DNA of 64,000 nt from positions 24,251 to 88,250 of the forward strand of contig JAFVRR010000009.1 in the NCBI GenBank assembly GCA_017504165.1, in the 5' to 3' direction. This stretch comes from Clostridia bacterium. GTDB lineage: Bacteria > Bacillota > Clostridia > Christensenellales > Borkfalkiaceae. Below the pieces are notes generated by a model. That model had not been told where the DNA came from. It did not search any database and worked only from the letters and a program-made list of their open reading frames with translations. A program made the position numbers and the translations under genes. This document shows positions 38,334 to 46,695 of this stretch, in pieces (position 1 is the first letter of the stretch; each line of letters begins with the position of its first letter).

Positions 38334-38573
38334 TTGGAAAATTTATTTAACGATTTAGGCACTAAAGATATTAAAGTTTTTACTCCCCTAACGCTAAATG
38401 AAGTTGAAGAAATTATATCGTACTTAAGGTTTTACCCGTTAATTTTAAACCTTAGTAGAATAAAAGAAAATAAAAAGCAACGCTTACTAGATTTAATGAC
38501 GGGCGCTATCTGCGCCCTAGATAAAAACGTATGCGCGCTAGATAAAGATAACTATTTGTTTTTTAAAAGATAA
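38334..38573 (+). CDS. sepF: Short SepF-like cell-division protein
   Basis: 79 residues from a TTG start 3 nt after yggS. KVFTPLTLNEVEEIISYLRF, PLILNLSRI, RLLDLMTGAICALD match the SepF (DUF552) β-α-β core that polymerises and bends FtsZ filaments. The normal SepF is ~150 residues with an N-terminal membrane-binding helix and linker; here only ~10 residues precede the core, and no amphipathic helix is visible. Position after yggS supports the assignment. Confidence 0.8.
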   Translation: MENLFNDLGTKDIKVFTPLTLNEVEEIISYLRFYPLILNLSRIKENKKQRLLDLMTGAICALDKNVCALDKDNYLFFKR

Positions 38574-38603
38574 AACGGATTTGCAAAATGCAAATCCGTT
38601 TTT
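38574..38603 (+). terminator. Terminator of yggS-sepF
   Basis: Stem AACGGATTTGC / GCAAATCCGTT then TTT. Confidence 0.75.
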
Positions 38604-38637
38604 GGTTGACTAATTATCCACAAATAAAAGCAACTTA

Positions 38638-39447
38638 TCACACTTCTACTTCTAATCCATCGTAAGATATTTTAGCGCCCATTGTAACCGCAACTTTTTC
38701 TAGTTCTTCTTGAAGTGGGTTAATATTATGCGAAAAATGGTTAAAATATTTAATAGTTTTACCGTCTATTGCGCCTAATTCTTCTAACTTTTTAAGAAGC
38801 CTTTTTAGGTTATCAAAACCCATGTGACCGCCTTCGTCCGTTATAGGAATAACACCGTTAGTACAGTCAAGCGTAATCATATCAAAATAAACTTTGTTAT
38901 TTTTAAAATAATCTAAAACCTCGTCAAACAAATAACCCGTATCGTGCGCGTAAAGTATAGTTTTATCACCTTTAATTATGTAAATTACCGACACACCCCT
39001 TGCCATGTGCCTTGCGGGAAGAGCCGTTATTTCGTAACCGTCAAACTTAACGGTTTCATACAAATCTATACTATTTAAAGAAATGTTTTTATAGTATTTC
39101 GGAATTTTTTCAATGCTTGATTTAGAGCCGTAAACTTTTAATATGGGCGCTTTCATGTTATGCGCAAAAGCGCCTTGACGCATGTAAAGGTCATCGGTAG
39201 ATAAATGGTCCGCGTGCGGATGAGTGATAAACAAGTATTCAATCTCGTGTCCCTTAATTCCGTTTGATAAAAAATGCGCGTAGGTATCGCTAGGAAAATC
39301 TATTAAAATTTTATTATCAATTAAAGATTGTGAACGAGTGCGGATATTTTTACCCCCAAGTTCACGCGCTTTATTGCAGTATTCACAGTTGCAAAATACC
39401 GCAGGGAATCCTTCGGCTGCAGCCGTTCCCAAAAACTTAATTTTCAT
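38638..39447 (-). CDS. MBL-fold metallohydrolase, PhnP-like
   Basis: 269 residues. FITHPHADHLS is the metallo-β-lactamase HxHxDH site, DTGYLFDE and HMGFDNL give further ligands, and an N-terminal CNCEYCNKARE is the structural zinc motif found in PhnP/PqqB-like phosphodiesterases. PhnP cleaves cyclic ribose phosphates, but no phn genes are near, so the substrate is open. Located between sepF (convergent) and the GH-like gene (31-nt gap upstream). Confidence 0.8.
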   Translation of the reverse strand: MKIKFLGTAAAEGFPAVFCNCEYCNKARELGGKNIRTRSQSLIDNKILIDFPSDTYAHFLSNGIKGHEIEYLFITHPHADHLSTDDLYMRQGAFAHNMKAPILKVYGSKSSIEKIPKYYKNISLNSIDLYETVKFDGYEITALPARHMARGVSVIYIIKGDKTILYAHDTGYLFDEVLDYFKNNKVYFDMITLDCTNGVIPITDEGGHMGFDNLKRLLKKLEELGAIDGKTIKYFNHFSHNINPLQEELEKVAVTMGAKISYDGLEVEV

Positions 39448-39478
39448 AATTCCACCTCTTAAAATTCATAATTTTACT

Positions 39479-40885
39479 CTATACGAATTTAACGTAATCG
39501 CGAAGCGCTACTTGATTTTGAAGAGTTTTAATATCACTATTAGCATCCCAAAGCATTTCGCTATAGAGTGCTACCGGGTAATATATGTTCGCGTCAAAAA
39601 TACCATCCTCAACCAAAGCGTAAACACTAGCATTACCTCTCTTTTTGTCTTTTATAGTTTTTATAATTTTATAAACGTTATCGGCACTTGTAATCCAGTA
39701 CGCTTGAATATATTTTAAAAACGGAATTTTCTTATTATACCTATCAATAATAAAGTTTTTATCGCTTTCGCCTATTATTTGCGATCCAACTTGATGCTTA
39801 AAAGTTTGCCAGTTAAGATAGGTTAAACCTTTAGTTACCACACCAAACTTATCATTTTCACCGCGTAATAGAGCAATATCTTCGGTAAAGCGTTTAGTTT
39901 CTTCAAAGTTAGAAACATTTTGCGGATAGTAAGAATATGGCATAGACCCGCAGTCTTCCCAAATAATTTCAATACGATTATCTACGTTTTTAATAAACTC
40001 TAACCTGTTTTTAACTGAAGTTGCATGCAAGCCGAATTGCAACCTTAAATTTGGGTATTTACTAAAGAATAACCTTGCCGTTTCGTTAACAAATTTAGTT
40101 GCAGCATCGGCTATCAACACTCCGTTAGCCGACTCTTCTTTAAGTTCGGTAAAAGTTTGAAAGTAAATACCGTCAGCATTTAAACCTGCATATTCCCTCT
40201 CGTATTTTTCAAAAATTTCTTGCGATTTTTCTTTTGTGTTGACCATATCAAAAATCTTACAGTTTGTATCCCAAAGCCAAGAGAAACCCCATATAACTTT
40301 GATATTTCTAGCATGGGCGTATTCTACTATTTCTTTAGCGTTAAGCGGTACGTAATCGTTCCAAATAATAACACTATTGAATTTTAACTGCATCATATTG
40401 TCTAAGTAGCCCTTATAATCGTAGATAACGTGCCCCCAAGTCCAAAGTCCACGTTCCTTAATAGATGGGGCTGACAAACATTCAAATTCCGCCATTTTTT
40501 GCCTTGTGGTTAAAAAGTTTTTGGCAGTTTCGTCTGGACCGTAGTAGTTGTATTTTACCATATATTTATTATAAAAATCAATAACGCCATACAAAGCGCC
40601 CGCATCGTCGTACCCTTCGATAATAACGGCAGTTAAATCAACTTTTATATAGTAACTTTCGGGAATTGTAAGGCTTGATTTAGAGTTTTTTAAAATATAT
40701 GCATTGTTTGCCTTAGTGCCTAAATATATATTGATACAGTTTTCTTCGCTAGTAGTTTTATCGCTGTATTTTTCGCAAGGAGGATAAACCCCTATTGCAT
40801 CGTGTATAGTTTTAGATAATTTTTCTATCGACCTCTTTTGAATTTCTGTATTATTATCGCCAAATACTATTTTAAAAGTTTCCAT
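39479..40885 (-). CDS. Glycoside-hydrolase-like protein (GH20/GH67-type N-terminal domain)
   Basis: 468 residues, no signal peptide. Residues 1-115 resemble the β-rich domain before the barrel in GH20/GH67 enzymes (INIYLGTKANNAY, VIIEGYDDAGALYGVIDF). A TIM-barrel-like part follows (ERGLWTWGHVIYDYKGYLDN, NIKVIWGFSWLW, GIYFQTFTE, IEIIWEDCG). The catalytic acids cannot be assigned with certainty; candidates are Glu in FTE and WED. Likely cytoplasmic, acting on uronate- or amino-sugar-containing oligosaccharides. A divergent AraC regulator at 41002 probably controls it. Confidence 0.6.
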   Translation of the reverse strand: METFKIVFGDNNTEIQKRSIEKLSKTIHDAIGVYPPCEKYSDKTTSEENCINIYLGTKANNAYILKNSKSSLTIPESYYIKVDLTAVIIEGYDDAGALYGVIDFYNKYMVKYNYYGPDETAKNFLTTRQKMAEFECLSAPSIKERGLWTWGHVIYDYKGYLDNMMQLKFNSVIIWNDYVPLNAKEIVEYAHARNIKVIWGFSWLWDTNCKIFDMVNTKEKSQEIFEKYEREYAGLNADGIYFQTFTELKEESANGVLIADAATKFVNETARLFFSKYPNLRLQFGLHATSVKNRLEFIKNVDNRIEIIWEDCGSMPYSYYPQNVSNFEETKRFTEDIALLRGENDKFGVVTKGLTYLNWQTFKHQVGSQIIGESDKNFIIDRYNKKIPFLKYIQAYWITSADNVYKIIKTIKDKKRGNASVYALVEDGIFDANIYYPVALYSEMLWDANSDIKTLQNQVALRDYVKFV

Positions 40886-40940
40886 ATCTATCCTACCTAT
40901 TGACTTTTGTTTTATTTGATATTATAATTATAATATACAA

Positions 40941-40972
40941 TTTAGATAATTTCTATCAAAATATTATCTAAA
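40941..40972. promoter_or_regulatory. Operator-like inverted repeat between GH-like gene and AraC gene
   Basis: Perfect 10-bp arms TTTAGATAAT / ATTATCTAAA, 12-bp spacer. It overlaps a minus-strand TTGATA that fits a promoter of the GH-like gene with TATATT about 16 bp on. Confidence 0.5.
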
Positions 40973-41001
40973 AATATAACGGTATTGACCTATAAAACAA
41001 A

Positions 41002-41838
41002 ATGTTTAAAGACGATTTTAAATTCAGATACAAAGGAATCCCTTTTGCCACATACAAAGCAGAGTCATATTACAACAATGCGGTTGTTTTATCGCACGAG
41101 CACGCCGAAATTGAAATTATAACTATTGTAAGTGGCGAAGCGGATTTTTATATTGGCGGTAACACGTGTAAAGGCGAAAAAGGTGACGTGATAATAATTC
41201 CGCCCTATAACCTTCACAAAATTTTTATTCATAACACGGCGCACACCGTTTATAACTGCGTTTGCTTTGATTTAAAAATTATTAATGATGAAAGTATAAC
41301 AAAAGGCTTTTTAACCCAAATGCTTAACGTTCCTTTTTTAATAAAGGAAAATCTTTCTTTTGCAAGTAAACTTTATAGTTATCAAGTAAACGCGTTTAAC
41401 GCTTACGAAGGTCAAAAAAAAGGTTGGGAACTTGAAGTTATCGGTAATTTATCATTGTTTTTTGCAACCCTTAAGTCAAATGATTGTTTTGTAAAAGCGG
41501 AACACATAAAAAATGAAAAAGACTTTTCTAAAAGCGTTATCGAGTATTTGAACGATAATTTTAAAGAGCATATTACTTCGCAAACCGTATCAAAATATTT
41601 ATTTATGTCTAATAGTTATTTTTGCCGAAAGTTTAAAAAGACTTTTGGCGATACTTTTTCTAATTACTTAAACGCCTTTAGGCTAGAAAAAGCAAAAACT
41701 TTATTACGGCACACAGGTAAACAAATATCTCAAATAGCAAGCGAATGTGGTTTTGATAGCAATAGTTATTTTGGTAAAATTTTTAAAATATTTTATGGTA
41801 TTACACCACTCAATTACAGAAAAAAAGTCGGGTCATAA
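41002..41838 (+). CDS. AraC-family transcriptional regulator
   Basis: 278 residues. An N-terminal cupin (HEHAEIEIITIVSGEADFYIG, 30-100) probably binds the sugar ligand; the C-terminal double helix-turn-helix (VSKYLFMSNSYFCRKFKKTFG, then QIASECGFDSNSYFGKIFK) binds DNA. Divergent from the GH-like gene with an inverted repeat between. No Shine-Dalgarno is seen. The terminator at 41825-41850 overlaps its last codons. Confidence 0.88.
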   Translation: MFKDDFKFRYKGIPFATYKAESYYNNAVVLSHEHAEIEIITIVSGEADFYIGGNTCKGEKGDVIIIPPYNLHKIFIHNTAHTVYNCVCFDLKIINDESITKGFLTQMLNVPFLIKENLSFASKLYSYQVNAFNAYEGQKKGWELEVIGNLSLFFATLKSNDCFVKAEHIKNEKDFSKSVIEYLNDNFKEHITSQTVSKYLFMSNSYFCRKFKKTFGDTFSNYLNAFRLEKAKTLLRHTGKQISQIASECGFDSNSYFGKIFKIFYGITPLNYRKKVGS

Positions 41839-41850
41839 CCCGACTTTTAT
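41825..41850 (+). terminator. Terminator overlapping the AraC stop codon
   Basis: Stem AAGTCGGGT / ACCCGACTT with TTTATCTTTA; the loop region carries the stop codon. Confidence 0.7.
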
Positions 41851-41912
41851 CTTTATTTTAAAATAATTCTTCGTATATAGCATAAACAATAACTACACAA
41901 TAAGAATTTTAT

Positions 41913-43484
41913 TTAACCGTTAGAACCCCAACTTGTTGGACGATTTGAACTATTCCATCTAGCGTGCCAGTTTGTTGGTTTTGTTTTTTGCCTAGAGTAA
42001 AGATGTACCACGTCGCAACCATAGAAAGCATCGCAACCTATACTATCTACTTTAAAACCGATTACTACGCTTGTAACTGAATCGCAATCATAGAAGCATT
42101 CGTCACCTAAACTTACGATTTTATCACCTATTACTGCCTTTTCAAGCGCATCGCAATCGTAAAAAGCCTTATCGACAACACTTGTTACCGAATACTCTAT
42201 ACCCTTATAAGTAACGGTATCAGGAATATCGGCAATTTTTAAACTTTTTGATTGCCTTACAACTGTTGCAATATTATCCGTTGCCGAATAACTTCTTAAC
42301 GAATATCTTACGCCGTCTACTACGATATAAATATAATCGTTAGTAACTTCGTTATTATTAGCGTCCCAAACTACAGGACAATCACCACTCCAATAACTTT
42401 CCCAACCGCTTGGCTTGCTTTCCGCCTCACAGTAAATTGTAAATGAATAGCAATCGTCAAACGCACCTAAAGCAATACTAGTTACGTTATTTCCTATTTT
42501 TACACTTGTAAGCGAATTGCAATTTTTAAAAGCGTCACTACTAATAGTAGTTACGTCATAATTAACACCGTCTAAATCGATATCTGTAAGTATATTTGCA
42601 GTTTTTATGTGTAATGGTTGTCTTACAACCGTTGCAACGTTATCTTTTAAAGCATATCTTACGCTATCTTTTACCGTATAAATATATCCGTCATCCGCTA
42701 CTTTGTTGTTGTTACAATCCCAAACTGTTGGATAGCCTAAATAATTCCAATCGCTATCCCAAGTGGTTGGTTCGCTTTCCGCTTCGCAGTAAATTGTAAG
42801 CGACGGACAGGTATCAAACGCGCCAAAACCTATAGTTTCTATTTCTTTACCAAGTACTATACTTGTAAGTGTTTCGCAACTTTCAAACGCGCTTTCGCCT
42901 ATACTTGCCACTTTATTGCCAATTACTACGCTTTCAAGCATATAACATTTAGAGAAGGCGTAATCACCAATACTAGTTACTTTATCCCCTATTGTTACAC
43001 TTGTAATTAAACCGCAATCTTTAAAAGCGTTAGTAGCGATACTTAAAATAGGTTTATTATCGTACTCGTTAGAAATTGCAATATCGGTATCGGTACAAGT
43101 TCCTAAACCCGTTACGCTTAAACCGTCGACACCATCGATGGTTATAGCCTCGTAAACTAATCCTTCGCTTGATTGTTTCAGGCCGCAAACGGTACAAACT
43201 TTATCTACGAAATTACATCCTGTTAAATCGCCGTACTTTTCACCGCAAACGTCACAAGTTGCTTGATCTTTACACGTAGCAGTTCCGCCTGAGTGTCCGT
43301 CTACGTTTTGTTTTTCACCACATTCGCATTCTTTCCAATGGCTTTCCGCATCGTGCTTTAAAGTTTTATAGTCGTGAGTATGTTCTGGTGGAGTTTCAGT
43401 AGAGCCACCACACGCAGTAAATACGCCTAAACTTAAAGTTAAGGCAATAATACCAATTAAAAATTTAATTAATAATTTCTTCAT
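41913..43484 (-). CDS. BspA-like LRR surface lipoprotein with Cys/His-rich N-terminus
   Basis: 523 residues. A lipoprotein signal with Cys25 (LGVFTACGG) is followed by a Cys/His-rich part (40-105: HTHDY, HWKECECGEK, CDVCGEKYG, CTVCGLK). Treponema-type (BspA, LRR_5) repeats then run in two blocks: ITSVTIGDKVTSIGDYAFSK, LTSVKIGNNVTSIALGAFDD and more. Repeats near 230-255 and 345-370 (TIYCEAES.P..W) recur three times. Probably surface-exposed and adhesive. AAAGGTGG precedes the ATG. Paralogous to the next gene. Confidence 0.8.
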   Translation of the reverse strand: MKKLLIKFLIGIIALTLSLGVFTACGGSTETPPEHTHDYKTLKHDAESHWKECECGEKQNVDGHSGGTATCKDQATCDVCGEKYGDLTGCNFVDKVCTVCGLKQSSEGLVYEAITIDGVDGLSVTGLGTCTDTDIAISNEYDNKPILSIATNAFKDCGLITSVTIGDKVTSIGDYAFSKCYMLESVVIGNKVASIGESAFESCETLTSIVLGKEIETIGFGAFDTCPSLTIYCEAESEPTTWDSDWNYLGYPTVWDCNNNKVADDGYIYTVKDSVRYALKDNVATVVRQPLHIKTANILTDIDLDGVNYDVTTISSDAFKNCNSLTSVKIGNNVTSIALGAFDDCYSFTIYCEAESKPSGWESYWSGDCPVVWDANNNEVTNDYIYIVVDGVRYSLRSYSATDNIATVVRQSKSLKIADIPDTVTYKGIEYSVTSVVDKAFYDCDALEKAVIGDKIVSLGDECFYDCDSVTSVVIGFKVDSIGCDAFYGCDVVHLYSRQKTKPTNWHARWNSSNRPTSWGSNG

Positions 43485-43550
43485 AAGCCACCTTTTAAAG
43501 TTTAATACGTTAAGTATAACATTATATTATACAAAAATCAAGCAATTAAA

Positions 43551-43576
43551 AAAACTTCGGCATTTGCCGAAGTTTT
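43551..43576 (-). terminator. Terminator after the second LRR gene
   Basis: Stem AAAACTTCGGC / GCCGAAGTTTT; the minus-strand T-run follows. Lies past the palindromic element in the 3' UTR. Confidence 0.75.
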
Positions 43577-43609
43577 TACGTGTAAATTCTTATATTTTTT
43601 ATTTGTTTA

Positions 43610-43738
43610 TTTAAAGCACTAGAAACAAGTTGGGCAAGGCTCGTAAGTTTGGGTGGACACAATTGACCTTTTGGGTCATTGGGGTCACACAAACGAAACA
43701 GTTAACGACGCCCAACGCCGTTTATAGGGCTTTAAATT
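43610..43738 (+). repeat. Dispersed palindromic element, best-preserved copy
   Basis: Arms TTTAAAGC, CTA, AAAC, GTTGGGC pair in order with GCCCAAC, GTTT, TAG, GCTTTAAA. Inside, AAGGCTCG, a hairpin with GTTTG/CAAAC-type arms and ATTGACC / GGTCAT around TTTTG, then GTTAACGACG. 3' UTR of the LRR gene at 43742. Confidence 0.8.
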
Positions 43739-43741
43739 AAA

Positions 43742-45070
43742 TTACCAGAGTGTTGGCTCGCCGTTAACGTAATGCCAAGCCCCTGCTTTATAACTATCGC
43801 TATAATAGTAAACTTTATGGAATTCTTCGCCTTGACGGCAATTCCAGCTTTTATGCCAAGAAGCGTTATAAGTGCCTTCACAATAAAATACAAAATCCTT
43901 CTTTGCCCAACCTGCGATATTGTACCCTACTTTTTGTACGCTTTTAGGAATTATTAAATAATCAAGGTTTTTAGCATTTCTAAACACGCTATATTCAATT
44001 TCTGCAAGTTGGCAATTTTTAGGGAAATTAACTTTCTTTAACTTTCCACAACCCCACATAAATTTGGTTTGAATAAGCGTTAAAGTTTCAGGGAATGAAA
44101 TTGAAGTTATTTCCGAACAATACTGAAAACAACTGTGTGGAGCAATGGTAATTTTAGTTTTATTAAAGTTTACCGCCTCTTTTAAGGCGCTACAACTTTG
44201 GAATAGGGATACGCCCATAAAATTACATTCGCTATTTTCAGAAAAAGTAACCTTTTCAAGGCTAGCGCAACCATAGAAAGCCTCTTCCCCTAACATTTTA
44301 ACGGACGTTGGAATAGAAATTTCCGTTATACCCGTTTGTTTAAAAGAAAAGCCACAAATAACGTTTAAATTAGTATCACTTTCAAAAGTGACTGCTTTTA
44401 AACTAGTTTTATCCAAAAATGCTTCGGCTTGAATTGCTACGCAATCTTTATGAACTTTTACGCTATCACTTTCTAAGCCGTTATCAAGTATAGCATAAGG
44501 GTTGTTTGCTATTTTTAAATAGTTTGCGCCTTCGTATTCAGTTTTTGGCAAAGAAGTACAATTAGTAAACGCATAATCACCTAAATAGGTTATAGGGGTT
44601 TTATAATTAAATTCTTCAAGCGCAGTACAGTTTTTAAATGCTGAACTACCTATTTTTAAATCGCAATCGTCTTCAAAATCGACCTTTTTAAGCGCTGTGC
44701 TACCGTTGAACGCCGAAGAATTTATAAGCGTAATATATTTATGAATTTTTACGCTTTCAACTTTCTTAAAGTTAGATAAATAGTTAACGCCGTCGCCGAT
44801 TTCGGTAACTTTAACGCCTTGATAGTGCGAGGCTATAATTATATCTTTTTCAGTACAATCTTTTGTTAATCCCGTAAAAACAGCGTATTTGTTATCTCCC
44901 TGTCCGTAAACAGTATACTTTAAACCCGCCGTGCCTTCAACCGTATATTCGGGCGGATTGTTACCGCCACCGTTACCACCAGGCGTTTCAGTTCCACCAC
45001 AAGCAACTAAACTGATAGTAGATAATGAAAGTATTAAACTTAAAAATAAAACTAATAATTTTTTCATCAT
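43742..45070 (-). CDS. BspA-like LRR surface lipoprotein
   Basis: 442 residues. Lipoprotein signal with Cys24 (ISLVACGG), a Gly/Pro linker, then LRR_5 repeats: SVKIHKYITLINSSAFNG, ISIPTSVKMLGEEAFYG, ISFPETLTLIQTKFMWG. The C-terminal ~40 residues hold WHKSWNCRQGEEFHKVYYY, not repeat-like. Likely surface adhesion or host/matrix binding (family knowledge). Second of a tandem pair of lipoprotein paralogues. Confidence 0.8.
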   Translation of the reverse strand: MMKKLLVLFLSLILSLSTISLVACGGTETPGGNGGGNNPPEYTVEGTAGLKYTVYGQGDNKYAVFTGLTKDCTEKDIIIASHYQGVKVTEIGDGVNYLSNFKKVESVKIHKYITLINSSAFNGSTALKKVDFEDDCDLKIGSSAFKNCTALEEFNYKTPITYLGDYAFTNCTSLPKTEYEGANYLKIANNPYAILDNGLESDSVKVHKDCVAIQAEAFLDKTSLKAVTFESDTNLNVICGFSFKQTGITEISIPTSVKMLGEEAFYGCASLEKVTFSENSECNFMGVSLFQSCSALKEAVNFNKTKITIAPHSCFQYCSEITSISFPETLTLIQTKFMWGCGKLKKVNFPKNCQLAEIEYSVFRNAKNLDYLIIPKSVQKVGYNIAGWAKKDFVFYCEGTYNASWHKSWNCRQGEEFHKVYYYSDSYKAGAWHYVNGEPTLW

Positions 45071-45173
45071 AATCCCTTTAAAATATTACTATATTTTTAT
45101 TTTACCATATAATTTTAATCTTGAAAAGAGGAAAAGTATTACGATTTTTTAAAATTTATAATTAATTAACAAA

Positions 45174-45198
45174 GTAAAAGGGAGAGCAATGCTCTCCC
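45174..45198 (-). terminator. Terminator after the serine hydrolase gene
   Basis: Stem GGGAGAGC / GCTCTCCC; weak T-rich tail on the minus strand. Confidence 0.6.
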
Positions 45199-45213
45199 AA
45201 TATAATTTTACTA

Positions 45214-46686
45214 TTATTTTAAATAAGAGTTGACAACGCCTTGATACCCACTTAAAAAATCTTCAGCAACTTTTACCATTTGAAGTGAACAATTATCCCC
45301 GTTAAAACCGAATAACATTGCTAGATTACCAAAGTATTTATCTATAATTTGAACGCGAATACGTAAAATATGACTAACTGGACAGTCGGCGCTTACGGCG
45401 CAGTCGTATAAATTATTAGGTTCAGCCACCGTACCTACCATATCCGAGTAGCCGTATTCTGGGAATTTGCAAAACTCGTTATAATTAAGACCAAATTTAA
45501 ACTGCTTTACACCTTGTTCGTTTTCGTAATTTAAAACGCCTTGTTTTCCGTTAAACTCAAACTTAAACCATTTAAAACCACAAGCATTTTCTTCACATAC
45601 GTAAGTTTTTCCGTCAATTTTTTCAATTAAACTATCATTTATTCCTTCGTTTAAGGCAAAGAGTTTTAAATTTTTAGTATACTCTTCTAATTCGTTATAG
45701 TCCTTTTCGTTTTCTATAAGCGGTTCATCTTCAAGTTTTAATACTATTTCGTTATAGATTGCATCGTAAATTTGCTCGTAAAATATAGGGTTTCCTTGAT
45801 TATCGGAATTTACTACGATAATTAAATCGTGTTTAGGGTCCATAAAACCAAGTTGCCCACCCATTCCGTGCATCGAAAAGCAACCTAACGGCGCGCCCCA
45901 AAATTGATAGCCATAACCAAAACCACCGTGAGTTACAAAACCGAATTGATTGTTGCAAACACCGCTTACGTCCGTCGCTTTGTTTAAATACTCTTCGTTT
46001 AAGTACCTTTTACCGTTAAAAGTACCTTTGTTAAGAACGAAACGGCAAGTTAAAAGAAGATCAAAAGCGGTTACCATAAGCCCCGAATCACCCCACGAAT
46101 GACCGCCAGGGCATTTTAAACAGTAAGCATCTTCACTAAAACCGATTTCCCTTAAAACTTTGTCTTTTAAATATTCCATAAAAGGTTTACCCGTTAACTT
46201 TTCTACGATAACGCCAAGAATATAAGAGCCCGAACTATCGTAATAGAAAAAAGTACCTGGATTTTTTTCGCTTTTTTTGCTAAAATACACAGCCGTTCTA
46301 TCATCTGGTTTTGCAAGAAACCAATTTGCGCCAGGGTATTTTGAAGACTGCATTTTAAGTAAATCTTCTACCCTTGCGTTTAAAAGTTTACTATCGAAAT
46401 TCTCGTTTTTATATTCGGGAAAAAACTTAACTATTTTATCGTCAAGAGATAAAAGCCCGTCTTGCTCGCAAAAACCTATTGCAAGCGATACGAAAGATTT
46501 ACTAACGGAATACAATCTATGCTTAAAATCTTTATTAAAAGGTGCGTAGTATGTTTCAGAAAAAATTTCATTACCACGCGCCATAATTACGCTATGGATA
46601 GAAAGGTTAAATCTATTCAATTTCTTATAAAAATTAAGTACGTTTTTAGAAGAAATACCTACTTTTTCAGGTGAACAATAATTCAT
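45214..46686 (-). CDS. Serine hydrolase, β-lactamase/class C family
   Basis: 490 residues. The catalytic SxxK motif is SVSK in RLYSVSKSFVSLAIG (~66-69), with YDSSGSYILGV as the YxN-like motif and HGMGGQLGFMDPKHDLIIVV near the third motif. Residues 330-490 add a C-terminal domain. It has no signal peptide. Family members hydrolyse esters, D-amino-acid peptides or acetyl groups; with uxa genes and GH4 next to it, a carbohydrate esterase role is possible (inference). Last gene after uxaA (9-nt gap). Confidence 0.8.
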   Translation of the reverse strand: MNYCSPEKVGISSKNVLNFYKKLNRFNLSIHSVIMARGNEIFSETYYAPFNKDFKHRLYSVSKSFVSLAIGFCEQDGLLSLDDKIVKFFPEYKNENFDSKLLNARVEDLLKMQSSKYPGANWFLAKPDDRTAVYFSKKSEKNPGTFFYYDSSGSYILGVIVEKLTGKPFMEYLKDKVLREIGFSEDAYCLKCPGGHSWGDSGLMVTAFDLLLTCRFVLNKGTFNGKRYLNEEYLNKATDVSGVCNNQFGFVTHGGFGYGYQFWGAPLGCFSMHGMGGQLGFMDPKHDLIIVVNSDNQGNPIFYEQIYDAIYNEIVLKLEDEPLIENEKDYNELEEYTKNLKLFALNEGINDSLIEKIDGKTYVCEENACGFKWFKFEFNGKQGVLNYENEQGVKQFKFGLNYNEFCKFPEYGYSDMVGTVAEPNNLYDCAVSADCPVSHILRIRVQIIDKYFGNLAMLFGFNGDNCSLQMVKVAEDFLSGYQGVVNSYLK

Positions 46687-46695
46687 AATTACTCC

